This document shows, piece by piece, positions 1-9,900 of a stretch of 64,000 bases of DNA (positions are counted from its first letter, which is position 1; every line of letters begins with the position of its first letter). Source of the DNA: Aurantimicrobium minutum. GTDB taxonomy: Bacteria; Actinomycetota; Actinomycetes; Actinomycetales; Microbacteriaceae. Made by a program: the position numbers and the translations under genes. The notes under the pieces were generated by a model. The model did no database searches, was not told where the DNA came from, and worked only from the letters and a program-made list of their open reading frames with translations. Where the stretch lies: assembly GCF_029893825.1 (NCBI RefSeq), contig NZ_JARXXV010000001.1, positions 62,001-126,000 on the forward strand. Direction: 5' to 3'.

Positions 1-594
1 ACTTACTATCCATCCGGAACAGTTACTTTCAACTGCTTGGCTAGGAAAGCAACTATTGCGAGTTGTCGTAGTACTCCAGCTCCTGCAGCAGTACCCGTCT
101 ACTACGCCCCTATTACGTTGGCAGATCTGGCTAACTTTGTTCCTCAACAGGCCACTCTCACTTCTCAGCCTCGTGGCTGGACAGTGGTCAATCTGAACAC
201 TAACTTCATTGCCGGGGCTTCAACCCACGTGGTTTCGGGATCCTTGATGGGAAATAGTGCTGAGGTTCGTTTTACTCCTCACGCATATGACTGGAGCTAC
301 GGTGATGGCGCCACCCAAACCACCAGTGTTGCTGGTTCCAGGTGGGATGTTCAGGGGTTACGTGAATTCTCACCAACTGCTACTAGTCATGTTTATGGTT
401 CATTGGGTTCTTTCACTACCTCTGTTTATGTTCGCTACGGCGTTGAATATCGAGTGGGTGGGGGAGCATGGCTTCCTGTTGACGGAGAAGTATCCAGTGC
501 GGCAACCACAACCGTGGTTATTGTTCAAGGTGCTGATACCGTGCTTGCCGCCCGTGATTGTTCTCAAGTTGGTGTGACGAGGAGCTGTCCCTAA
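1..594 (+). CDS. PKD-domain protein, 5'-truncated by the window edge
   Basis: The frame is open from the first base of the window to TAA at 592-594, so the true start lies to the left and only the C-terminal ~197 residues are visible. The middle contains a PKD-like Ig fold signature: an aromatic YDWSYGDG stretch followed about 35 residues later by SHVYGSLGSFTTSVYVRY, the usual WxFGDG / HxY..G.YxVxLxV pattern. PKD domains mediate extracellular adhesion or polysaccharide binding, so a surface or secreted protein is likely. No membrane anchor or sorting motif is seen at the C-terminus (ends VGVTRSCP). There is a short gap to the next gene. Function beyond the PKD-like fold is unknown. Confidence 0.6.
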   Translation, partial: TYYPSGTVTFNCLARKATIASCRSTPAPAAVPVYYAPITLADLANFVPQQATLTSQPRGWTVVNLNTNFIAGASTHVVSGSLMGNSAEVRFTPHAYDWSYGDGATQTTSVAGSRWDVQGLREFSPTATSHVYGSLGSFTTSVYVRYGVEYRVGGGAWLPVDGEVSSAATTTVVIVQGADTVLAARDCSQVGVTRSCP

Positions 595-615
595 CTTCAG
601 CGCTATCGTGGTGGT

Positions 616-1344
616 GTGTCCAGCGCCAGAGTGAGTGAATTGATTGCCGAACTTCAGGGTGTGGCAAATCCTGCAATTGCGGAACATTCTCAGCGCTATT
701 TCAAAACTGGGCCGGGCGAGTATGGCGAGGGTGACATCTTCATTGGCATTCGGGTGCCCGTCACTCGTTCTGTGGGCAAGAAATACAAAGACCTGTCGCC
801 GGATGAAATCTATGAACTAGCGCAGTCCGAGATTCATGAAGTGAGACTGTGTGCTGTTCAGATCTTGGCAGAGCAGTTCAAACGTTTAAAGAATGTGGTG
901 CAACAGGGTGAGTTATTCAACCTGTTGTTAGAGCTTGTCTCTTCTGGCCGAGTGAATAACTGGGATTTGGTCGACTCTTCGGCTCCCTATGTGGGGTCAT
1001 ATCTTGTTCATGTTCCAGACTCGGCACAGCTGCTTGATTCGTGGTCGTCTTCTGAGAACTTGTGGCAGCGGCGCACAGCTGTGATGTTGACGTTTGCTTT
1101 GATCCGAATGGACATCTACGAGCCAACAATGACTCTGTGTGAAAAGTTGTTGACCGATACTCACGACCTCATTCACAAGGCAACTGGATGGATGCTGAGG
1201 GAAGTGGGGCGCCGTGATCGTGGTGTTTTGCGCTCCTTCTTGGATTCTCATGCCTCGGTGATGCCTCGAACCATGCTCAGATATGCCATTGAACAGATGG
1301 AACCTCAGGAGCGTCAACACTATTTGGGGATGAAGTCGCGTTAG
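616..1344 (+). CDS. DNA alkylation repair protein, AlkD-like
   Basis: A 242-residue all-helical HEAT-like repeat protein. The N-terminal YFKTGPGEYGEGDIFIGIRV segment and the later GWMLREVGRRDRGVLRSFL segment are hallmarks of the AlkD/AlkC-type DNA alkylation repair family, in which cationic N-alkylated purines are excised without base flipping. The length matches AlkD (about 230-240 residues). The start is GTG at 616, just after the previous stop; no strong ribosome site is visible. Family assignment is secure; substrate range is inferred from the family. Confidence 0.85.
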   Translation: MSSARVSELIAELQGVANPAIAEHSQRYFKTGPGEYGEGDIFIGIRVPVTRSVGKKYKDLSPDEIYELAQSEIHEVRLCAVQILAEQFKRLKNVVQQGELFNLLLELVSSGRVNNWDLVDSSAPYVGSYLVHVPDSAQLLDSWSSSENLWQRRTAVMLTFALIRMDIYEPTMTLCEKLLTDTHDLIHKATGWMLREVGRRDRGVLRSFLDSHASVMPRTMLRYAIEQMEPQERQHYLGMKSR

Positions 1345-1467
1345 CCTGAAGTGGCACAGCAACCAACCTGAATCTGCTCAAGAAACACTCAGATAACACT
1401 CAGCTTGGTCATAGCTTCCACACAGATTCATCAGGAAAGCTAAGAGTGCTTGAAAGGAGCTTCTCGA

Positions 1468-2790
1468 ATGGTTGAGAACAACGACAAAGGTATCCCTGAG
1501 TATTACTTCCCTCCCGTGGGTGGAGAAACTCCACCACCTGCAGCACCCCCTGCTGCGGAGCAGGTAGTGCCAGAAACCTTCGTTGGACCAACTGCTATTC
1601 GTGAACGTAACCAGAGCAAGGTTGCCCCACTCGTTGCTGTTGCCGTTGTTGCTGCCCTTGTAGGCGGTATTGCAGGGGCCGGTGTTGTCGCAGTCATGGG
1701 TGCTCAAAACTCCAGTAACTCAGCTTCTAGTGCAGTTCAGGGCATCACCATTAACGACACCGACGAGGTCTCAACTGTCACAGCCGTTGCCGCCAAAGCC
1801 TCACCAAGTGTTGTCACCATCTCTGTGACCGGCACTGATGGTTCTGGGACTGGTTCAGGAGTGATCTTGAACAAAGAGGGCTATGTCCTCACCAACAACC
1901 ACGTGGCAACACTGGATGGCGCATCTAGTGATGCCAAGATCACCGTGCAGGACAACGACGGCAACATTTACCCTGCCTCCATCGTGGGAACTGACCCGAC
2001 GGTGGACATGGCAGTACTCAAGATTGAAGGAACAGGAACCTTCACCCCCATTGAATGGGCTGACTCAAGCAAACTCAACGTGGGTGACCTCACCATTGCC
2101 ATGGGTGCACCCCTTGGTTTGGCAGGAACCGTGACCACCGGAATCGTTTCTGCATTGAATCGTTCCATTCAGGTGGCCAGCTCTGCAGTTCCAGACTCAT
2201 CTAGTTCTGACTCGGGTAGTGGCGACAGCTCCAACCCCTTCAACTTCGACTTTGGCCAGGGCCAGTCTCAGGCTCAAACCCAGAGTGCTTCTATCTCTAT
2301 TCCTGTCATTCAGACAGATGCCGCCATTAACCCTGGAAACTCCGGTGGTGCACTGCTGGATTCCAAGGGACGGTTGATTGGTATCAACGTCGCTATTGCG
2401 AGCGCTGGATCCTCTTCTGGACAGTCTGGAAGCATTGGTGTGGGATTCGCCCTTCCCTCGAACCTGGCAAAGCGCGTCTCTACAGAATTGATTGAAAACC
2501 AGAAGGCTTCACACGGTCTGCTCGGAGCTCAAGTCTCAGATGCGGCAACCAAGGACGGCAGCACCGCCGTGGGCGCCTACATCGAAAAGGCCGTTGATGG
2601 CGGAGCAGCAGCAAACGCAGGCATCAAGGCAGGTGACATCGTGACCCAGTTCAATGGGGTTCGTGTCACAGACGCTAATGACCTCACTGCGTTGGTGCGC
2701 ACCGCAGCAGGTGGATCTGAAGCAACCGTGGTGGTCAACCGCGACGGAAAGCAACAGACCATCAAGGTTCAGCTCGGCACACTCAAGTAA
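1468..2790 (+). CDS. HtrA/DegP-type membrane-anchored serine protease with PDZ domain
   Basis: I chose ATG 1468 because AAAGGAG lies 8 bases upstream; an upstream TTG at 1450 is less likely. The 440-residue protein has a proline-rich cytoplasmic N-terminus, one membrane helix (about 53-78), a trypsin-like domain with His145 (TNNHVA), Asp180 (DPTVDMAVLKI) and Ser292 (NPGNSGGALL), and a C-terminal PDZ domain (about 345-436). A Ser/Asp/Gln-rich insertion (about 240-275) interrupts the protease domain. The family performs envelope protein quality control and regulated proteolysis, with the catalytic part outside the membrane. About 120 non-coding bases precede it. Confidence 0.92.
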   Translation: MVENNDKGIPEYYFPPVGGETPPPAAPPAAEQVVPETFVGPTAIRERNQSKVAPLVAVAVVAALVGGIAGAGVVAVMGAQNSSNSASSAVQGITINDTDEVSTVTAVAAKASPSVVTISVTGTDGSGTGSGVILNKEGYVLTNNHVATLDGASSDAKITVQDNDGNIYPASIVGTDPTVDMAVLKIEGTGTFTPIEWADSSKLNVGDLTIAMGAPLGLAGTVTTGIVSALNRSIQVASSAVPDSSSSDSGSGDSSNPFNFDFGQGQSQAQTQSASISIPVIQTDAAINPGNSGGALLDSKGRLIGINVAIASAGSSSGQSGSIGVGFALPSNLAKRVSTELIENQKASHGLLGAQVSDAATKDGSTAVGAYIEKAVDGGAAANAGIKAGDIVTQFNGVRVTDANDLTALVRTAAGGSEATVVVNRDGKQQTIKVQLGTLK

Positions 2791-2867
2791 CACGGAGGGC
2801 ATCAGCTAACCAGGGTAAAAGGCCAGCTCTTGGTAACCTAGAACTCGGCCTTCTACTCAAGGACCTC

Positions 2868-3887
2868 ATGTCTGCTCTTGGCTCAGCGCCCATCCCTGCA
2901 ACACCGCTTCCCGGTGTTTCATATGTGATGCCTGTGCTCAATGAAGTTACCCATATTCGTGCAGCTGTCGCGAGTTTGTTGGAGCAGGACTATGCCGGCC
3001 CTATGGAGGTCACCCTCGCCCTAGGGCCAAGTACGGATGGCACCAATGAGCTCGTTGCACAGATGTGTGCAGAGGATCCCCGAATCCACTCGGTTGATAA
3101 CCCCGCTGCCGCTACGCCTGTGGGAATGAACCTCGCCATCAAGGCCTCGAGCTATCCGATCGTCATTAGAGTGGATGCACACTCGGTTCTTCCTCGTGAC
3201 TACGCCAGCATCGCTGTCGAAACGTTGCTGCGAACCCAAGCGGACAATGTCGGCGGCATCATGGATGCCCAGGGAACCACTCCCTTTGAACGTGCTGTTG
3301 CCAGGGCATATGACACGAAGGTGGGGCTCGGCGGAACACCATTCCACGTCGGCGGTAAAGAAGGTCCAGTAGACACTGTTTATCTAGGTGTTTTCAACCG
3401 CGAAAGTCTGCTCACCGTCGGCATGTTCAACGAAGAGATTCGTCGTGGTCAAGACTGGGAACTCAACCGTCGCATCCGCGATGCCGGGGGACTGGTCTGG
3501 TTTACTCCCAAACTCAAGGTGGTCTATCGGCCTCGGACCTCGGTGAAAGCTCTGGTCAAGCAGATGTATTCCACCGGTTTATGGCGAGGAGAGCTTTCAC
3601 GCCGTTTTGGCAGTGGATTGCGCTACTTCATTCCACCGGTGATGGTGCTGGCTACCGCGTTGGGTATCGTGTCTGGACTACTGGGCTTCACTCTGGGCTG
3701 GGTTATCCCAGCGGTCTATGTTGCCTTCGTGGTGGTCTCCACTGCGGTGTATGGCCGGGGCATGGGTCTCAAGGGACTCGGGTGGTTTCCACTGGTCCTT
3801 CCCTGTATTCATTTCGCCTGGGGTGTAGGTTTCATCATGAGTTACACCAGACTCAGCACCAATATTGCTGGCAAGAGCGGAAGGTAG
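2868..3887 (+). CDS. Family 2 glycosyltransferase, ExoA-like, membrane-associated
   Basis: A 339-residue GT-A glycosyltransferase. The N-terminal SYVMPVLNEVTHIRAAVASL segment binds nucleotide sugar, the metal/sugar site is VIRVDAHS and the acceptor-side motif is GQDWELNRRIRDAGG. The C-terminal third carries about three hydrophobic helices, placing the active site on the inner face of the membrane. It resembles succinoglycan-type ExoA transferases. ATG 2868 has AAGGA upstream. It is followed 3 bases later by a CDP-alcohol phosphotransferase and opens a four-gene cluster probably making a surface glycopolymer or glycolipid. The exact sugar is not readable from sequence. Confidence 0.85.
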   Translation: MSALGSAPIPATPLPGVSYVMPVLNEVTHIRAAVASLLEQDYAGPMEVTLALGPSTDGTNELVAQMCAEDPRIHSVDNPAAATPVGMNLAIKASSYPIVIRVDAHSVLPRDYASIAVETLLRTQADNVGGIMDAQGTTPFERAVARAYDTKVGLGGTPFHVGGKEGPVDTVYLGVFNRESLLTVGMFNEEIRRGQDWELNRRIRDAGGLVWFTPKLKVVYRPRTSVKALVKQMYSTGLWRGELSRRFGSGLRYFIPPVMVLATALGIVSGLLGFTLGWVIPAVYVAFVVVSTAVYGRGMGLKGLGWFPLVLPCIHFAWGVGFIMSYTRLSTNIAGKSGR

Positions 3888-3890
3888 AAC

Positions 3891-4688
3891 GTGGACAAAC
3901 CCACCTCTCTTGCTCAGTTGCGTGAAGTAACACAGCCTCCCGAGGTTCGTACCCGTGCCAATGCAGAGCACTGGGTCGCTCACCTGTATTTACGTGATCT
4001 CTCTCCCTATGTCACCTGGGTTCTTCTCAAGACACCTATCTCGGCTAATGGTGTGACCGCGCTGATGATTCTGACCGGCTGGGCCACTGCGTTAGCACTA
4101 CTGATCCCCGGTATCTGGGGACCAATTCTTGCGTTGCTTCTGGGGCAGCTGCAGATGTTGATCGACTGCTGTGATGGCGAGGTTGCGCGTTGGCGCAAAA
4201 CGAAGAGCCCGGCTGGGCACTTCCTCGATGCAGTAGGTCACTACACAACCGAAGCCCTCATCCCTATTGCCCTCGGTCTTCGCGCAGCGGGCTTTGCTGA
4301 TAACTCACGACCCATCAACTGGATGTGGGTAGCTCTTGGCGCATTCCTGGCCATTGTCATCATCTTGAACAAGGTGCTCAATGACTTGGTTCGTGTGGCA
4401 CGTGCCATGTCTGACCTGCCAAAGCTTGCAGATGCGAAGGGTGCAAACGCACCTCGACCTGGCATGGTTGCCACGCTTCGCCGCATGGCACGATTTGTGC
4501 CCTTCCACCGGATTTACCACTCGGTTGAGCTGACAATTATTGCTTTTCTGGCCATGCTTGTGGGCATTGTGATTGGTCAGCTCGTGGTCAGCCAGATCTT
4601 GGTTGCGATCTTGCTCCCGCTGTCGATTCTTGCCATCATCGGTCACTTTGTTGCCATCATGACGAGCTCTCGTGTCCGAGTTGCTTAG
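3891..4688 (+). CDS. CDP-alcohol phosphatidyltransferase family membrane enzyme
   Basis: A 265-residue multi-span membrane protein starting at GTG 3891. It carries most of the CDP-alcohol phosphotransferase signature, DCCDGEVAR followed by eight residues, G, three residues and Asp (about residues 89-111). The family transfers a phospho-alcohol from a CDP-alcohol, usually through two bound metal ions. The canonical final Asp, four residues after the third one, is His here (GHFLDAVGH), which may mark a subfamily or altered chemistry. It lies between two glycosyltransferases and overlaps the second by 17 bases, suggesting a head-group or linker step in glycolipid or glycopolymer synthesis. Substrate is unknown. 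Confidence 0.82.
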   Translation: MDKPTSLAQLREVTQPPEVRTRANAEHWVAHLYLRDLSPYVTWVLLKTPISANGVTALMILTGWATALALLIPGIWGPILALLLGQLQMLIDCCDGEVARWRKTKSPAGHFLDAVGHYTTEALIPIALGLRAAGFADNSRPINWMWVALGAFLAIVIILNKVLNDLVRVARAMSDLPKLADAKGANAPRPGMVATLRRMARFVPFHRIYHSVELTIIAFLAMLVGIVIGQLVVSQILVAILLPLSILAIIGHFVAIMTSSRVRVA

Positions 4689-5574
4689 TCCCACACAATT
4701 TGGTGTCAGGCCCCGCGTTGGCGTCGTGGTGCTCACAATGGGGCAACGTCCAGAAGATCTTTCACGAGCGGTCAAGAGTGTTCTTGCGCAGCAGCTTGTC
4801 TCACTCGACATCGTTGTGGTGGGAAATGGCTGGCGTCCTGAATTCCTTCCCGGAGGAGTTCGTGGACTACATCTTTCGGAGAATCTCGGCATACCTGCTG
4901 GTCGCAATGCCGGAGCACAACTCGTGCAAGGTGACTATGTTTTCTTCCTCGATGATGATGCGGAGTTGGCAGATCCACTCTTTCTCACCGAGGGGATATC
5001 AAAATTACAAGCCGATTCCTCGCTGGGGTTGATTCAGCCTCGCATTACTGATCCAACGGGTAAGCAAACCCCACGAAGGTGGATTCCGCGCCTTCGAAAA
5101 GGTAGTGCCACAGACTCTAGTTATGTTTTCTCTGTGCTTGAAGCTGCCGTGTTGATGCCCCGCAGAGTATTCGATGACATTGGTGGCTGGGGAGACCCCT
5201 ACTTCTATGCCCACGAGGGCATCGAGCTGGCTTGGCGGGTGTGGAACGCAGGAAAGACCGTGTGGTATGCCGGTGACATGGTTGTTCACCATCCTGTGAC
5301 TTCTCCTACACGGCATGCAACCTATTACCGACTCAATGCCCGTAATCGTGTGTGGTTAGCCAAGCGAAACCTTCCTCGAATTCTGATTCCCTTCTATGTG
5401 TTCACGTGGACGGGGGTTCAACTTGTTCGCTCGGTTAGATCTGGGGGAAAGGGTCTGGGTTCCTGGTTTTCGGGGTGGATTGAAGGATGGCGCACAAACC
5501 CCGGTGGGCGCGTGGGGATGAGATGGCTCACGGTGTGGCGCATGACACTGGCGGGACGTTTCCCCATCATCTAG
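4672..5574 (+). CDS. Family 2 glycosyltransferase
   Basis: A 300-residue GT-A transferase starting at GTG 4672 inside the end of the preceding gene. Visible motifs are VVVLTMGQRPEDLSRAVKS (nucleotide binding), LSENLGIPAGRNAGA, YVFFLDDDAEL (DxD metal site) and FYAHEGIELAWRVWNAG (catalytic base region). No clear membrane helices are present apart from a weakly hydrophobic stretch near residue 240. The 17-base overlap implies translational coupling with the CDP-alcohol phosphotransferase. It resembles rhamnosyl- or galactosyl-type transferases of cell-surface polymers, but the donor cannot be assigned. Confidence 0.85.
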   Translation: MSELLSPTQFGVRPRVGVVVLTMGQRPEDLSRAVKSVLAQQLVSLDIVVVGNGWRPEFLPGGVRGLHLSENLGIPAGRNAGAQLVQGDYVFFLDDDAELADPLFLTEGISKLQADSSLGLIQPRITDPTGKQTPRRWIPRLRKGSATDSSYVFSVLEAAVLMPRRVFDDIGGWGDPYFYAHEGIELAWRVWNAGKTVWYAGDMVVHHPVTSPTRHATYYRLNARNRVWLAKRNLPRILIPFYVFTWTGVQLVRSVRSGGKGLGSWFSGWIEGWRTNPGGRVGMRWLTVWRMTLAGRFPII

Positions 5575-5603
5575 TGCCATCAGGCGCTCTTTCTGAAGCA
5601 AGT

Positions 5604-5609
5604 TAGGCT
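5604..5609 (+). promoter_or_regulatory. -10 box TAGGCT of a probable leaderless promoter
   Basis: TAGGCT lies 6 bases before ATG 5616 and no Shine-Dalgarno is present, so transcription probably begins at or next to the start codon. No convincing -35 is seen. The same arrangement recurs at many genes in the window. Confidence 0.5.
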
Positions 5610-5615
5610 AAAACT

Positions 5616-6845
5616 ATGGGTTTGATTCAAGATGCACGGTCAGCAACGACTCTGCTGTCCAACGCTCTCAAAGGTCGTCTTCGTCGAAAAGAACTAGCTC
5701 GCAAGCTTGAGGCAAACCCTCTTCCAGATCACAACTTTAAGGTCGGCGTTTACTTTGCTGATGGCGAAGTAAACCTCTACCAGGTTCGCCAGTGGTACAA
5801 GCCGCTGGAGGAACTGTCAAAGACCTGGCCTGTTGTCATTCTCAGTCGTAATACCTTGGGTGCTCTGGCGCTGTTGGACGAGTCACCAGTTCCCGTGGCG
5901 TATGTCCGCACGGTTGTGGATTTGGAAGAGTTCATCGCAGATCAGGACTTGCACGTCATTCTCTATGTGAATCAGAACGCACGTAACTTCCAGATGTTCC
6001 GTTACGGCAGCCGTTTCCATGTCTTCATCAACCACGGTGAATCCGACAAGATGTATATGACCACCAACCAGTTCAAGGCATATGACTACAGCCTGATTGC
6101 TGGTGATGCTGCTCGAGAACGACTTCAGCGCGTGCTGTGGGATTACGACTTTGATAAGCGTGCGATTCCTATTGGACGCCCCCAGGCTGATTACTACAGC
6201 GGAACCGTTCCTTTTGAACCTGATGGTCGTGAAGTTGTGCTCTATGCCCCTACCTGGGAGGGTGACCGCCCGGCTGCTGCCTACGGTTCTGTCGAGACGC
6301 ACGGTCTAGCTCTGGTGGAGGCACTCATTGCCACCGGTAAGCACCGCGTGATTTACCGCCCCCACCCTCGAAGTGGCGCAGTGGACTTTGAATACGGTCA
6401 GGCAAATGACCAAATCAAATCCCTGCTGCGTCGAGCGAATGCGCATGACCCTTCTGCCAAACACGTCGTGGATGAAGGTGCTGAACTCGGTTGGCAACTG
6501 TCGGTGGCAGATATGGCCATTGTGGACATTTCTGCCATGGTTTATGACCGTTTGGCAGCGGGTAAGCCACTGATCATTACCCGCCCGGTCAATCCTGAAG
6601 CTGAGATTGATGAGGGTGGTTACCTCAGCGATTGCGAGTGGCTCGATGCCGACAAGGCAGGAAACATTGTTGCTCAGATCGATTCCATCGAGCATGATCC
6701 ACAGGCCCAAGAACGTTTAGCAAAGTGGTGCAAGCACTATTTCGGTGACATCACTCCCGGTGTTCCCACCAAGCGTTTCCATGAAGCCATCGAACACTTG
6801 ATGCGCGAGTGGGACAAGCACGCACAACTGCACGCACGGGACTAA
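5616..6845 (+). CDS. CDP-glycerol:polyglycerophosphate glycerophosphotransferase family protein
   Basis: A 409-residue protein of the TagB/TagF family. The family's catalytic blocks are visible in order: FINHGESDK (catalytic His region), VLYAPTWEGD, YRPHPRSG (second His) and AIVDISAMVYDRLAAGKPLII, corresponding to the phosphate and CDP-binding site of TagF. Such enzymes transfer glycerol-phosphate or a related polyol-phosphate to a growing surface polymer. Together with the three upstream genes it suggests a teichoic-acid-like or phosphoglycolipid polymer. No membrane helices are seen; family members are peripheral membrane proteins. It probably has its own leaderless promoter. Confidence 0.85.
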   Translation: MGLIQDARSATTLLSNALKGRLRRKELARKLEANPLPDHNFKVGVYFADGEVNLYQVRQWYKPLEELSKTWPVVILSRNTLGALALLDESPVPVAYVRTVVDLEEFIADQDLHVILYVNQNARNFQMFRYGSRFHVFINHGESDKMYMTTNQFKAYDYSLIAGDAARERLQRVLWDYDFDKRAIPIGRPQADYYSGTVPFEPDGREVVLYAPTWEGDRPAAAYGSVETHGLALVEALIATGKHRVIYRPHPRSGAVDFEYGQANDQIKSLLRRANAHDPSAKHVVDEGAELGWQLSVADMAIVDISAMVYDRLAAGKPLIITRPVNPEAEIDEGGYLSDCEWLDADKAGNIVAQIDSIEHDPQAQERLAKWCKHYFGDITPGVPTKRFHEAIEHLMREWDKHAQLHARD

Positions 6846-6910
6846 TTCGTAGCTGGCCAACTCCGGCTTGTTTCCGCGGGAGTGTCCGTGGTTCGCAGTA
6901 GCTTAGGAGT

Positions 6911-9900
6911 GTGGCAAAAACGGGGTTCATCGCACGTGAAAGTGTTGGTGCACGCCCTTTTGTTGCAGATGAGATTCAGGCACAGTTACTGGCTCTCCCT
7001 ACACATTTTTCTGCAGCAGTCATTGGCTCTCCAGGCACGGGTAAAACGAGAGTTCTCCTCGAACTCGTTGCGGCGAGGGTCACGGCAGGTACTAACCCTG
7101 ACAACATCGTGGTGCTCAGTCCCAACCGTGTTGCTGCCTCTCGCCTGAGGAACTCCTTAGGGTTACGCCTGGGTATTGCCACTAATGGTGCACTGGCTCG
7201 AACACCTGGATCTCTCGCCTTTGCACTTGCCCAGGAACATGCACTTTCTACAGGTCAAGCAGCTCCTCGGATGCTCACCGGTAGTGAGCAAGACAGCATC
7301 ATTGCTGAATTACTCCTCGGGCACATCGAAGATGGCACGGGGCCTTCATGGCCAGACCCACTAGTCCCCGAAGTTCGGCAACGACGAGCTTTCCGAAGCG
7401 AATTACGTGATCTCATTGCACGCAGTACCGAGATGGGCTGGACACCTGCCGATTTACGGTTGCAAGGAGCTACTCGTGAACATCCTGAGTGGGTTGCTGC
7501 GGCCGAATTCTGGAACGAATATAGGGATGTCATTGCAGGCTTCAGAACCGAATCTTTTGATTCCTCTGAAATTTTGTCCATAGGTGCCACGGCATTAGCT
7601 GATCCTGCCGTCATGCCCTCTGTTGAACTTGTGCTGGTAGATGACGCACAAGAACTTACCCAGGGCGCAATTCGTATGTTGCGAGCATTTGCCGCCCGCG
7701 GTGTGCCCATAGTCATTTTCGGAGACCCGGACATTACCTCGACAAGCTTTCGCGGAGCCCATCCAGAAATGTTGGGGCGCTTCGGAGTTGAGCTTGGTAT
7801 TCCCAGTGACTGTGTACAGAGCTTCACCCTGGAATCGATTCACCGACATGGCCCACTCATTCGCGCTGCGGTGCAGAAAACTACCGAGATGGGTTCAGCG
7901 CTGGCAGGGTCTCAACGAAAAGCGCTCTCGGTTGTTCCCGATGAGGTAACCACTCCGGTTGTGGTGTTGGAGCGTTCGTCAAAAGTGGCAGAGACCACCG
8001 CTATTGCACGCCAGCTCCGAGAAAAACACATTCTGGGCAGCACGCCATGGTCACGCATGGTCGTGGTGGTCAGAACGAGTTCTCTTGTTCCCCAGGTTGC
8101 CAGGGCACTAGCCGTTGCTGAAGTCCCCACGAAAACTTTGCTCTCTGAGCGTTCCTTGAAAGAGCACCCCGCTGCGTTAGACCTCATTGCAGCAATTGCG
8201 GTTGCGATGGGACGAATGGAACTGACTCCCAATGTTGTCAATGACTTATTGACCTCACCCATGGTGGGTCTCACCGTGTTGGAATTGCGCAGGATCCGTC
8301 TTGCGCTGCGTCATGAGGAACTCGCGAACGGGGGAGTGCGCACAGGGGAAGAACTGCTGATGGCTGCCTTGAGTCAGCCCGCTGATCTACTCACCTTGGA
8401 TTTTGGCCCTGCCCGTCGTGCTGCACGATTTGTGGAGACCCTGCAGATGCTGCGAACTCAGATTGCTGCAGGAAACTCCATCGAAGAACTCTTGTGGACA
8501 GCTTGGGAACGCAGTGGACTGGCCAAGGCGTGGGGTGCGGAGGCGCTCAGTGCAGGACTGGTCGCAGACGATGCTAACCGCAACCTTGATGGTGTGATGG
8601 CGTTGTTCACTTCCGCAAAGAGGTATGTCGAACGATTCCCTGACCGACCGGCTGCAGATTTTATTGCCGAGCTACTTGACGCTGATGTCCCAGAAGATAC
8701 CTTGGCCCCGCAAGCTCAAGCAGATGCTGTCTTAGTGTGTACTCCTTCAGCGCTCATCGGTACCGAGTTTGATGTGGTGGCTATAGCCTGCGTGCAAGAG
8801 AACCTGTGGCCTAACCTACGGCCACGCGGCTCGTTGTTGCACGCCCAAGACCTCGCTGGAGATTCTGTCGGTGTTGACATCGATTTCGTCGCAGCACGCA
8901 AGGACGTGCTTGATGATGAACTGAGAATGTTTGCTTTGGCTCTTTCTCGCGCAACGCAATCTGTCATCCTGAGCGCAACAGCCAACGATGACACCTTGCC
9001 GTCGCCCTTCCTCCGCCGAGTCCACGGCGCAGTTTCACAACATTCACAGGCCGTAGAAGTGCCACCTGCCACCACATTGAGTGAATACCCTCTCACTTTG
9101 AGGGGCTTGGTGGGCTCGCTGCGCAGGGCACTTACTCTGGCTCTTCGCCGCGGAGAAGAATCGACCCGGGTCGCACAGATTTCTCATGCTCTTGCCAAGC
9201 TCTCTGCTGCACAGGTTCCTGGAGCAACGCCGACAGATTGGTATGGCCTGCGTGAGCCATCCACGACAGAGCCACTGGTAGACCTCAGCATTCCAGAGAA
9301 TTCTGTCTCCGTTTCCCCATCAAAGCTCGACACATGGGAAAAGAATCAGCTTGCTTGGTTTATCGAGTCAGTGGTGGGCAGAACTACCAGTTCCTCTCAA
9401 GGAATCGGCACCATTATTCACAAGGTCATGGAAGATGCCAGTGCAGATGGTGCTCCGATTGATGCCGATTCACTCTGGGAAGCTGTTGACCAGAGATGGC
9501 ATGAACTGTCCTTCGACGCGCAATGGCTCAGTGTGGGCGAACGCAGGCGTGTGCGAAAGATGATTGATGCGGTGTCGCAGTACCTGGAGAACTTCTCGAG
9601 TGAGAACAAAACCCTTCTCGCCACCGAAGGTGGGTTCACCTTGGAGTTGGGGAATGCAACATTGCGCGGGTACATCGACCGCATTGAACAGGACACCGTC
9701 GGGCAGGTGGTCATTGTTGATCTCAAAACCGGCAAATATGAACCCCGCATGAAAGATCTTCCTGAACATGCACAGCTTGCCTGCTACCAATTAGCCTTGA
9801 CCGAAGGGGTGCTCGAGAACGTTCCTGAAGGCTCTCTAAATGGCGGGGCCAAGCTGATTTATGTCACTAATGGAAACAAGGGCAAGCTCTACAAGACCAT

